A DNA stretch of 64,000 nt. It comes from Cliona cf. orientalis. Its lineage: Eukaryota > Porifera > Demospongiae > Clionaida > Clionaidae. The position numbers and the translations under genes are program-made. Positions 12,656 through 22,900 of the stretch are shown here, piece after piece; the first letter of the stretch is position 1; each line of letters opens with the position of its first letter. The DNA lies in the NCBI GenBank assembly GCA_963930775.1, contig OZ005694.1:7123054-7187053 (forward strand), read 5' to 3'. The notes below the pieces were generated by a model. It ran no database searches, had not been told where the DNA came from, and worked only from the letters and a program-made list of their open reading frames with translations.

Positions 12656-15600
12656 ATGGAACAAGTTCAGTACGATAAAATTGTGAGCTATTTGCGTACA
12701 GGTAGCTTCCCTTCTTCTATGACTAAGAATGAGAAAGATTCTTTGAGAAGAAAAGCAAAGAATTTTGTGGTAAAAGATGGGTTACTATTCTACAGAGATC
12801 AGAAGAAAGCTGCAGACCTTCAGGTAGTAAAGCATGCAGTTTCCTTTCTTTGTGCTTCATCATAGCCACACTATAAACTATGATTTATTGTATTGGTTTT
12901 GGTAGGTTGTTACTGAGAACTTAAAAACGAAAGTATTGGAAGGTTGTCACAGTGGTGAGCTTGGAGGTGGCCATTTTGGGAGGGATAAGACTCTAGCTAA
13001 AATCAGTGAGAGATACTACTGGCTTGGCATGGTTGATGATGTCAAAGAGTTTTGTAGAACATGTGATAAATGCCAAAGAGCTAACAGGTTCGAATTTCCG
13101 ATCTATCAATGTTAAATTTCACTGCATGATTTTGCATTAATTTTTCAGGAAGTTTGACAAGTACACAGCAGAGCTCCACCCTATTCCAGTGAAGGATGAA
13201 GTGTGGCATACAATTGGGGTCGATCTGATCGGCCCATTGCCTGAAACCCCACGAGGGAATAAGTACATCTTAACCATCTCATGCTTTTTTTCTAAGTGGC
13301 CCGAAGCTACAGCTCTACCAGACAAGACAGCTACTGGTATTGCTGAGTTTCTATTCAAGTGCTTCACAAGACATGGATGCTGCAAGGTGAAGATTTCTGA
13401 TCAAGGAAGAGAATTTGTAAATCAGGTGAGCACACAACTTGCTGCTATGAAGTAATGTATACAGGTAATTAATGTAAAATACAATAGGTGAATGATGAGC
13501 TATGCCGACTGACTGGAGTGCAATGCAACCTAACGAGTGCCTATCATCCACAAAGCAATGGCTTGGATGAGCGCTTCAATCAAACACTCCAGCGGCAGCT
13601 TCTGAAGTTTGTTGACACTGAACAGACAGATTGGGACCTTTACCTTGATGCTATTCTGTTTTCTTACCGAGTCTCACGACAGGATTCAACAAAACACTCT
13701 CCCTTTCTCCTAGTTTATGGGCGCCAACCTAGACTGCCCATCGAATTTGACACAAAGTCGAATGAAAATTGCGTTGAAGATTCTGAGACTGAGGAAAAGC
13801 AGAGCATTGGATCAGAGGAGAGTGTATTGCAGGTAAATATTAGTAAGCCAACATGTTTTGCTAATTATAGTAATTTATAAAAGAGAATGGTTGATGTTCG
13901 AAGGAAAGCACTTGAAAATATCCAGTCAGCACAGGAAAGACAAAAGAAGTATTATGATGCAAAACACTGCAAAGATAAGGAGCAGTACAAAGTGGGAGCA
14001 GCAGTTTTACTGTTAAATAGTAAGAAACTCTCAAGGAAAGGTTCCAAACTGGAACAGAACTGGATTGGGCCATACCACATTCATGAAGTTTTGCCAAAGG
14101 GAACATATCGCTTACGTAATCCTGAGAATGGTAATGTGTTGGCTCAGAAAGTTAACATGACACGGCTGAAGCTATATTATTATAAACCATCAACAATTGA
14201 AGGTGAGTGAGTACTAATAATCGTAGCAGATGCAATTATGTAACTACTGTGATGATCATGACGCTGAATAGACTAATTAGCCAAGAGCCCTGGAACTGGT
14301 GCATAGAACACTTGCTTATCTACACTGTAATTATGTTCTCATGTCATCAATAACCAATTACGTCTTGATCCATCGTGTATCATGTCTTTAACCCTTTTCG
14401 TCCTAATGCCCCTTAGTGTGTGATCGTGTATAAATAGAGCAGCCCATTCAAAGCGCTGCAGAGTCTTGTAATCTATCCTCATTGACTACTCAAAGCACCC
14501 CTGCAGCCACTAAATATTTTCGTCAATGCTCGCGCTTGTTACACTACTATATTGGGTAATGAGGTTGATTAGTTTTATTCATGCACTGCTTAGGATCTAC
14601 TGCTGTGCCAGTGGGTACCAGTTCCAGTGAGACTGTAGCCTCTGACGTCTCTCCTCCTCCATCTGCCGTCGCTGATTCCTCTCCCATACTATCCAGTGAT
14701 GGCGACCAGGCTACGTCTCCTCCTCATCAGGCTCCACCTGCCGTCGCTGATTCCTCTCCCACACTGTCCAGTGATGGCGACCAGGCTAAGTGTCCTCCCC
14801 CAACTGCTATCGCTGATTCATCTCCCACACTGTCTAGTGATGGCGACCAGGATACGTCTCCTCCTCATCAGGCTCCACCTGCCGTTGCTGATTCATCTCC
14901 CACACTGTCTAGTGATGGCGACCAGGATACGTCTCCTCCTCATCAGGCTCCACCTGCCGTTGTTGATTCATCTCCCACATTGTCCAGTGGTGGCAACCAG
15001 GCTAAGTGTCCTCCCCCAACTGCTGTCGCTGATTCATCTCCCACACTGTCCGTCGCTGATTCCTCTCCCACACTGTCCAGTGATGGCGACCAGGCTAAGT
15101 GTCCTCCCCCAACTGCTGTCGCTGATTCATCTCCCACACTGTCTAGTGATGGCGACCAGGATACGTCTCCTCCTCATCAGGCTCCACCTGCCGTTGCTGG
15201 TGGTCAGGCTGATGGTGATGAAATTGATCAAGATGTACCCATGGGTAAGAACTATAATTACACATTCAAGATTATTTAATATACTCAATCACTTGGGAAT
15301 ATTTTTTATGATACATTCAAGTATGATAATAATATTAATACTCTATCACTTGGGAATATTTTAATTTTTTATTAGCTACTCTCAGCTGTAACTGTCGTGG
15401 TAGATGCGCTTCAAAAAGATGTCCATGCAGAAAGAATAATTTATCCTGTGGTGAATACTGCCACCCTGGTAGGAAATGTGTCAACCTACATCTAAGCTCA
15501 GTCTGCTGCAATTACGTTGACATATCAAACGAGGCTGAGCCATCCAACGCTGACACGGATGATCACTGGGTTTCTGTCAAAGAGATCAAACTTACTCATC

Positions 15601-16328
15601 GTGATAAAGAAACTTTAAATTCCAAAGAATGGCTGAATGACAATCATATCAGTGCAGCTCAATACCTTCTAAAGAAGCAACACCCAGAAATAAGTGGTCT
15701 CCAGCCTCCAACGATGCAGTACACTCAAACATTTGATGTACATCACAACAGTGAGTTTGTTCAGTGCCTCAATCTAGCGAACAACCATTGGATAACGGTA
15801 TCCACAGTTGGTTGTGTTCCAGGAGTTGTGAATGTATATGACAGCCTTCATCTGGGACTCTCATCATCCTTAAAACGAACTATAGCCAATCTTCTCCATA
15901 CAAGCAAGCCCACAATTGTCATTCAACAACCACGCATGCAACAGCAAACTGGAGGATCTGACTGTGGGCTGTTTGCTGTTGCAACAGCAACTGCAATTTG
16001 CAATGGACAAAAGCCTGAGACTATCCAGTTTGATCAAGCTCAAATGAGGCAACATCTTCTGAAATCTCTGGATGGAAAGCTTCTGCTTCCATTTCCATCG
16101 AGCTCGAGGAAGACAAGAAGAAAGCTGGAGATTGTGTTTCAAGAGAGAATCCATGTTTATTGTACATGTAGACAACCTGATGATGGCCACAAAATGATAC
16201 AGTGTACAACTTGCAAGTGTTGGTATCACTGTAACTGCATGAAACTTTCATCCAGGCAAGTAAAGAACATTGAAAATAGCAAGAGTCCATGGTACTGTAC
16301 TGCCTTATGTCAGAAAAAAGTTAAATAG
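12656..16328 (+). CDS. Ginger transposase: integrase + CXC + Ulp1 protease + PHD
   Basis: Seven exons: 12,656-12,823; 12,906-13,087; 13,149-13,425; 13,488-13,832; ~13,884-14,202; 14,594-15,244; 15,376-16,328. All junctions are GT-AG, in phase, total 2,895 nt (964 aa). Order of domains: an H2C2 zinc-binding segment (CHSGELGGGHFGRDK...CRTCDKC); a retroviral-type integrase core with Asp in GVDLIGP, Asp in SDQGREF and Glu in NGLDERFNQ; a C-terminal integrase barrel (KLEQNWIGPYHIHEVLPKG); a low-complexity Ser/Pro/Asp repeat (exon 6); a Cys-rich CXC-like motif (CNCRGRC...CPCRK); a Ulp1/SENP-type protease with LNDNHI, HWITVS His, VNVYDS Asp and GGSDCGLF Gln-side/Cys; and a PHD finger (YCTCRQPDDGHKMIQCTTC). 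Ginger transposases are relatives of Ty3/gypsy integrases that move as DNA. All catalytic residues are present, so the protein may be active. The exon-5 acceptor could be 2 nt away. Start chosen at the first in-frame ATG. Confidence 0.85.
14640..15220 (+). repeat. Coding minisatellite in Ginger exon 6
   Basis: Imperfect tandem units encoding variants of ADSSPTLSSDGDQ followed by AKCPPPTA or DTSPPHQAPPAV. The frame is kept throughout. Probably a flexible acidic/Pro-rich linker between the integrase and protease halves. Confidence 0.8.
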
Positions 16329-17289
16329 CTAAAATTAATTTACAATTAATGTCAAATATATAACTACTGCAGCTATTCTTTTTGGTATAGCTACTTAAAG
16401 TTCTTTTATTTTTTATTAGTGATGCATCATTTTTGAGGCTTTCATAATATACCTATTAATATCTTATTATACCTGCAATATCATAATATTACTAAATCAT
16501 TCCTCCAACTAGAAGATCAGACAAAAACGAGCTGAATATTAGAATAGGTATCACTTTATCAGTAATGCTATAATTAATAATACAACAGTTGAACGCAGTG
16601 GGTTGTTTTAGTTGGAGAGACGATTTTTCCTAGGAAATTACGTCGCCGCTATTGTACTGAGTAGCGACATTATTTCCTATACTACGACAATATATCCTAG
16701 GAAATACGGTCGCGTCGCATAATTGGAGCGACGATTTTTCCTAGGTAATTTTGTCGCCGCGACACAACTTCCTAGCGACCAAATTTACTGCGACACCGGT
16801 GTCTTGGAAGAATCAACCATGCCAAACACCCATGTTTCATTTGCAGGAGCTCTTCCTCTGTGATACTGAAAATTATATTATACCTTCATCAAATGCATCA
16901 TGGATATACACTCAGCTTCGTCTATCTCTACGACCGTGCCTGGACCACCAAGAACAATAGGTGTTGTCAGCAGCTTTGTCGAACAGACTTCCCTGAGCCA
17001 CTGATAGATGTCAATGGCTGTGCTCCTTGAGATCTCTAATTGGAGCTCTGCATCTGTGACTGGTAACTGCCTTGACCAAAAATGGATAATGAGCAACCAC
17101 TTCTTAAGAGAAAGCTTCGATTTTTCAAAAAAACTGCCTGTCCTGATCGTCTTTCGTCCTTTACATTGAGGACACCACCAACTATACTGGTCACTTACAT
17201 CCTTCCGTGGACGCTCTTGCATTGGAATACCACATCTAAATAAAATTAATATAGTATCTGTACACTCAACCGTGATCATTATTTTGTTA

Positions 17290-18120
17290 GGGGGTGATAT
17301 ATTTAACCAAATTTAACCTATCTGTGGTACATATTTTTATTTATTTATTTTTTTTTTTACAAGGCGACCAGAACACTAAGCAGAAAAAAAATTGTCCAAA
17401 AACCACCACTTAATCAAGCTGGATGCATAGTAGAGACATGCAATGCAAGCAGGCAGCCTATACATAAATTTTGACCAAAGTGGGTAATGGTCGTCACGTT
17501 TATGTGCACGCGTGGCCCCGCCCCACACGTAGCGCGTGGGCGGAAAACATTGCAAACGCATGGCTTCCTATACAAACATATGGGAAAACTTCAAAGGGCC
17601 ATAACTTTAATTGTAAGGTGTGAATCAAAATTCCCTGCCATCAAAATTCTAGTTTTGACCCATTCTGCATGCTCATGTAAAAATTATCCCCCCAAGTGCT
17701 CCCAATCCCCCCATGAATTAGATTATTTAATTATTTAAATTTGCTTTTTTTTTCTACTTAGTGTTTAACAACAATTGGTAATTTTGTCCTATAGGCTAAT
17801 CGGGTACCTGGAGCAGTTGCAACTCCTAGCAAGGACACGTTGGGAGCGTAGAAAAGTAATGATCTTATCTATTCCTCCAAAGGCAACCACTCCTACATCC
17901 AACAAACTCATGTCTCTGAAGATCCAAGTAGCTGACCGCTCAAATTACCCGCCAAAACAGCCATTAATAGTAATTTAACTATAAGTAATGGTTACTTAAC
18001 TATAAAAGCGCTACGTACGTGCTGCGTGCGCATATGTGCCGTATAGCTAACGAGGGTGGGCGTGGCTAGTATTGCGGCTGACGAAGGAATTAGACAAGCG
18101 CTGGCAGGAAAGAACGAAAG
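17290..18120. other. No gene seen
   Basis: Between the Merlin transposase and the right long TIR. AT-rich with T- and A-runs; the open frames show no family resemblance. The missing 5' exon of the Merlin transposase is probably here but could not be placed. Confidence 0.5.
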
Positions 18121-18184
18121 AGGCAACCTCGTGAAGCGATTTCCCGGTGTTTAAGACCAGGTGCCGTATATCCTACATGATCCT

Positions 18185-18890
18185 ATTTCTGTCCAGGAGT
18201 ATGAATTTTCGACCAACCTTCATAAAAAATAAACCAAAAGTGATCAACTCTCTCCAACATCGATACGACTCTCCAACTACCTTGCCGTTCTTGATTGGTA
18301 ATTGCAACCTCCGAAGCCCCTCCCAAGCCCCTCCCACTGCGCATGCGCAGTGCTTACGTGAAGTCGAGTCCTGGTATATATCAATGTTAGTTCGGTATCA
18401 ATTTTCGTCCGCGCGGAAAAGCCATTGCCCAGGGGAAGAGCGTGTGTGCCAGCGTCTGCGTCACGACGATAGTGTACCAAGTTGTTTAAAACAGTTCAGC
18501 GGGATATAATATGATGGCAACTTAGAAGATCTGGTGTTATTCACCTGACAATTGACACCCTAGTTTCTAAATGACCATCAAAATTTCCCGCTGAACTGTT
18601 AAGACAACTTGGTACGCTCTCATTGTGGTGCAGACGCTGGCACACACGCTCTTCCCCTGGATAATGGCTTTTCCGCGCGGACGAAAATTGATACCGAACG
18701 AACATAATTTGATATCAGGACTCGACTTCACGTAAGCACAGCGCATGCGCAGTGGGAGGGGCTTCGGAGGTTGCAATTACCAATCAAGAACGGTAAGGTA
18801 GTAGGAGAGTCGTATCGGTGTTGGAGAGAATTGATCACTTTTGGTTTAATTTTTATGAAGGTTGGTCGAAAATTCATACTCCTGGACAGA
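18185..18890. repeat. Large palindrome in right TIR region
   Basis: About 300-bp arms (18,185-18,485 and 18,589-18,890), for example ccaggagtatgaattttcg at the left and its complement at the right, separated by a ~100-bp loop. The left TIR of the outer element has only the flanking sequence joined directly, so this is either a foldback insertion on the right or a deletion on the left. Confidence 0.8.
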
Positions 18891-19387
18891 AATCAATATT
18901 TCGTATAAGATTTTTGATTTAGTACAGTACCCACATCACTTAGTGCTATGGTCACAGATTATAGATGGTAAATACTATGGGGTAGAGCTACCTGTTTATG
19001 TTCGAGAAGGAGCATCAGGTTCAATGAAGATGGCTTAGTGATGTCCGAAAATATCTACGTCCGAAAATATCTACGTACATGTACATACAATGTAATTACA
19101 ACACATGTACATAACAGCAGAGATACACGGGAATGCTTTCGACAGACAAGCTTAGGACTAGCTATAGACTCCCTGTATTTATCTACATACATGTACATGT
19201 ACACATATAACAATAATATCGTACATATAAAGCACTAAAGTCTTAAGAGTGAGCTGTCAGTATGGGACTCACCTCTCGCTGAGGCTCAGTGAGTATCTTC
19301 CACATTTCCCCGAGTTTCTTCATGTCCAGCCGGCGTAGCCTTGCCAATTATTCTATGTTGTCCACAACAAAGAGAGTATAGGCATTT

Positions 19388-19948
19388 CTACAAAATAGAA
19401 GAAATCATAATTTTTGTAAATTCAGCCTCATTTCGTCCTCAGATCACTCCCAGCTTTTCAAGCATGCAATATTAAAAGTGTAGGGACACGAAAATTGCTT
19501 CATCAGAGCGAGGAGTGCAGGGGCCAGGGTAGTTGATAGTGCATTAGCTCGAAAATAGTTTCTATAGTATAGATCGTTGTGCTACTGAGGGAATTGGAAT
19601 GTGGAAGATTAATTTTAATGCAGGCCTTCATGATACATATTATTGCGCATGCGCGTAAGTGAACCGGGGGGGGGGGATACACACTCATTTGCAGGACATG
19701 TATTATTAATACGCAGTGTCTAGAGTGCCGACAAATTTATGTACAAATTTATATTGCCATATGCAGGAGGGGGCGGGGACTAGGGCTACGTAAGAGTACA
19801 GTATTTTATATGGACTTACCGGCTGCCGTACGGCACTGTAGTGCTGGTGATGCAATACGTATTAAACATCCAGCGTTGCGGAAAAGGGGAGGGGTCTGGG
19901 TTCGAGACTATGCAGGACACACCCATTCAAGTGGTAAACACGGTCAAG
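19388..19948. promoter_or_regulatory. Upstream region of the intact Roc gene
   Basis: About 560 bp between the HMG exon (-) and the Roc start (+), the natural place for the Roc promoter and possibly a shared, divergent one. Contains a G-run near 19,665. No confident core-promoter motif; inference from position only. Confidence 0.35.
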
Positions 19949-22900
19949 ATGGGCAACAGACACAGCAAGCGAAACAAAAAGATTGTCACTGAAGAGTCGC
20001 CGCGCAGAGACAAACGTACGAAAAGGATTAAGGGAGTGAAATACGACTCGCCAGAAGCTATCCAGCGATCAATTGATCGAGCCAGATCACAGGGTCACGA
20101 TGATCTACAAGCATCCCGGATTTTACTGAATGTTGTTCTCAGTGAGCCAAAGAAAGACCCTGCCATCGCTGATACGTCGAAACCACAGCCTGCCGCAACT
20201 GCGCAGACATCGTCTCTCAGGTTGGAACCAAATGAAGCTGCCAGTGCTATAAATGTAGCCAAAGGTGATGCTGATAAGACACATGGTGGTGAGGGAACTA
20301 GGAAAGATGAAGCTGATCTAGTTTCAGAGCCAATTCCTGTTACCAGTACGCACGGTACCTTATCTGCCAATTTAATATCAACTGATGTAGTTAAAAATAA
20401 TGAAAAGAAAACCAGGGGAACTCGAAAAGTTCTTGAGCCTGAGTCTATCGAGTCTATCGGTCTGGAAATGGTACAACTCCCAGCAGCCGAGTCGGTGGAC
20501 GTTGCTAGCCAATCAGAAGCGACCGCCACCCCTCCACCTATTGGTACAGTGATGGATAGTAATCGTGAAGAACAAGCTGTCATAGGTGAAGAAGAAAAGA
20601 AAATATTGACTGTATCAGATACACAGTCCACCGTTGTCCCAGGTCCTGAGTCTAGTGGAGCTACTGCTGAGGTGGCTAGGGAAGGGGGAGGTCAAGAAGC
20701 TCAGTCTAAGACTGCTGCTCAAGAAACACAACTGAAACATGGATCAAGAGCTCAAGATGGAAGTGGTCATGTCTCCTCTATTAAGAAGCCGGCAGCACAA
20801 AGAAAGAGACGCAAACGAACAGGCCGCCATGGTGAGCATTTACTGTACTTTTCCATTATTCAATCTTCTAAGACAACACTGAACAGTCCTTTCGTCAAGT
20901 AGTATGTAATTAGTTTGTGGGGCATGTTTGTTGGTCATCAGGTCAAAATAATGATTTATTTCTCAAGTTAATCCTATCGTATGAGGCATGCATGTCATGA
21001 TGTGCATTATGTTACTAGTTGAACGAATGTAAACTTTGGTTTGTGTCTGATTGGGACAAATCAATTTGACTGTATGATTGAGTGATCATGCAATGCAGAA
21101 ACACCAATTAGTGTAATGGTACCTGTATTTAATTATGTGATATGACCCCTCATTATGCATGCTTTTGTCTCTTCCCTCAGCTCTTACAGTTGATAATGAC
21201 CTCAGAGAACTAAAGGATGTATCATGGAGGACACTATCTAATAGTAAGAAACTCTCAGATGGCAGCCTATTTTTGTTTGGTGTCCTACAGCTCCCTGAAT
21301 CTCAGCAACATAAGATTGAGGCAGAGTATTCAACTGAGGATGAGCGTAAGACTGCAGCTGTCCGGTATTGGTTAGCCTCTGATCCTTATGCCTCCTGGAG
21401 GAGGCTCATTATACGACTGCATAACTTTGAAGAATATGCTGTGGCAGAACAGATTCTCCGCTATGCTGAAAAACTGACAGGTATGACATGTACATGGTGG
21501 GGTATCTACATGGTTTGCCTTTGACCCTTCACTATACATAGAATTACATGTACATGTATGCATGTTTGTTGGCCGTTGCCTAGCAACCAACATTTTTATA
21601 GGGAAATTGCCGGCTACCAGAGGGGTGTGAGTGATCATAGGCCGATGATGAAAGGGGGTCATGGGCCAACAAACTAGTTACATGTCCTTAATGGGAGATA
21701 TTCATTTATCAGAAACGGATAATTAGATATACGGTCATGAGGGCAAGCGCGCCTCACTTACTAGTACAGTATAGTATACGTATTGTACGTACATACTTGT
21801 GGTTAACCGGTTATGGGTTTGGCGCGTGCATGTCAGTACAGTGTAGTATAAACATTGGTCACGCTTGATCGAGTATCCATGACTACTGAGAAACCATAAT
21901 GGGACAGGAACCAATTAATTTTGACTAAGCACTATGGTTAACACTTGTGTGGTTCCAGGATGCAGTAGCCGATCTGATCGAGACAAACATCTCTCTTTCC
22001 ATGGCCTACCGCTTTCCAACAAGCCTCTTTTGAAGCAATGGATCCATGTCATTGGAAGAAAGAACCTGCCAATCAATCCCAACAGTAGAGTGTGTAGCAG
22101 GCACTTCAAGAAATCCCATGGTAGAAAGATCAGATCAGATGAAGTTCCCTCTGAGAATCTTCCGAGTTTACCAACAAGAGCGACGACATCAACTCCAAGA
22201 AGAACTATAGTAAGGCATATCAAGCCCAGGTGGCTAGATCGCAATGCTGAGGGTGGCTCAGAAGAGGGATCAGCAGTAGAGCAGGAGACAGGCACACTTA
22301 CACAAGAAGTTGGAGTTAACACTGAAGATGGAGAGCTGAATATGCTGACGAAAAGAGTTGCAGAGCTAGAGGAGGAGCTTGTTAAGCATCAGCATGCTGC
22401 TTTTCGTTTGGAGAACATAGCTGAAGATGATGCTAAAGTATTATTCTATACTGGATTTCCTTCTTACGCTCATTTGAAAGCCTGCTTTGACTTTTTGGGC
22501 CAAGGAGCTACACAGCTGCAGTACAGAGACTCTAGAAGAGTATTTGAAATGAGCAACAAAGGAAGGCCACGCAAATTATCACCGCTGGAAGAATTTTTCC
22601 TTACCATGGTACGTTTGCGGCTTGGCTTGCTTGAGCAGGATATTGCATATCGTTTTAGCATATCTCAGTCAACCGTCTCCAGAATTTTTACTACATGGAT
22701 CAATTTCATGTACCTACAGTTCAAACGAATCCCTCTTTGGCCACCACAAGAATACATTACTCAGGTGCATTAAGGACTGGGACAGCCACTTTGCAGGACA
22801 TTTTTGTGTTATGTTTGAGCAGTCATATCTCCCCAAACGTATGTATGGCTGACATCAAACCTTCACCATAAGTTAGATCAGGGACTCCTCTAACCGCAAA

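Larger units (their letters stand above)
12053..16795. mobile_element. Complete Ginger-type DNA transposon
   Basis: Ends TGTCACAGGAAATTTGG (left) and, on the opposite strand, TGTCGCAGTAAATTTGG (right), fitting the TGTNR start known for Ginger elements. The 4-bp duplication is CCGG (12,049-12,052 and 16,796-16,799). TIRs run about 100 bp, including GGTCGCTAGGAAGTTGTGTC and a CCTAGGAAAAATCGTCGC block. The left TIR is interrupted by a 404-bp MITE. The element contains one seven-exon gene. Length 4,743 bp including the MITE. Confidence 0.88.
11663..17238 (-). pseudogene. Merlin (IS1016/IS1595-like) transposase, split by Ginger
   Basis: Minus-strand coding in two blocks. The upstream block (about 17,238-16,800) has the second half of a zinc ribbon (WWCPQCKGRK), a KLSLKKWLLIIHFW helix region and the first catalytic Asp in VVEIDEA. 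After an 18-bp GT-AG gap (16,866-16,883) it continues YHRGRAP...WVFGMVD. The downstream block (12,048-11,663) contains SRDAATLLPII, the second Asp in VHSDQWSAYN, the Glu in THTQHIESYWNRVK, and ends in YPVP. The two blocks meet exactly at the CCGG duplicated by the Ginger insertion, and the frame is continuous across that site. The first half of the zinc ribbon must lie in an upstream exon I could not find. Apart from the insertion the reading frame is well kept. Confidence 0.82.
9823..19063. mobile_element. Long-TIR DNA transposon, probably Merlin-type
   Basis: Inverted repeats of ~145 bp (9,823-9,965 and 18,922-19,063; outer core CGGACGTAGATATTTTCGG) continue in a second matching block (10,268-10,370 and 18,122-18,190, core catgtaggatatacggcacc). 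Each side has an extra insert between the two blocks: ~300 bp at left, and a ~700-bp palindrome at right (18,185-18,890). Inside lie a Merlin-type transposase, a TTAA-flanked element and, within the transposase, a Ginger transposon. Without the Ginger and TTAA inserts it would be about 3.5 kb. Assigning the outer TIRs to the Merlin transposase is inference; no clear target duplication was found. Confidence 0.6.
7836..19387 (-). pseudogene. Two-HMG-box protein gene, copy 1 (degenerate)
   Basis: Reading 5' to 3' on the minus strand: exon 19,387-19,273 (start of HMG box 1, NAYTLFVVDNIE), exon 9,660-9,481 (end of box 1 and basic linker, EYQAKYEEQKRVY), exon ~8,920-8,789 (box 2, LREAGVPGLNTELIKEIPSL then WKALSDHEKQ), exon 8,146-7,836 (end of box 2, RYQKIAEERYATRL, and a Lys-rich tail). 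All junctions are GT-AG and the box-1 join is in phase. The two-box layout with a basic tail resembles TFAM/HMGB-type DNA-bending proteins; which one cannot be told. Damage: an in-frame TAA in the box-1 exon (around 19,350), a frame break at an AT-rich run at the start of box 2 (~8,885-8,915, shared with copy 2) and a shifted Lys-rich tail. The intron between 19,273 and 9,660 holds the 9.2-kb nested transposon complex. Confidence 0.65.

Noticed and set aside
12656..14202. Second gypsy retrotransposon
   Set aside because: The integrase resembles gypsy, but there is no RT, RNase H or LTR; the gene has introns, TGT-starting TIRs and a 4-bp duplication, which fit a Ginger DNA transposon.
14696..15364. 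222-codon frame overlapping Ginger exon 6
   Set aside because: Alternative frame of the same coding minisatellite; it is not connected to splice-compatible neighbours.
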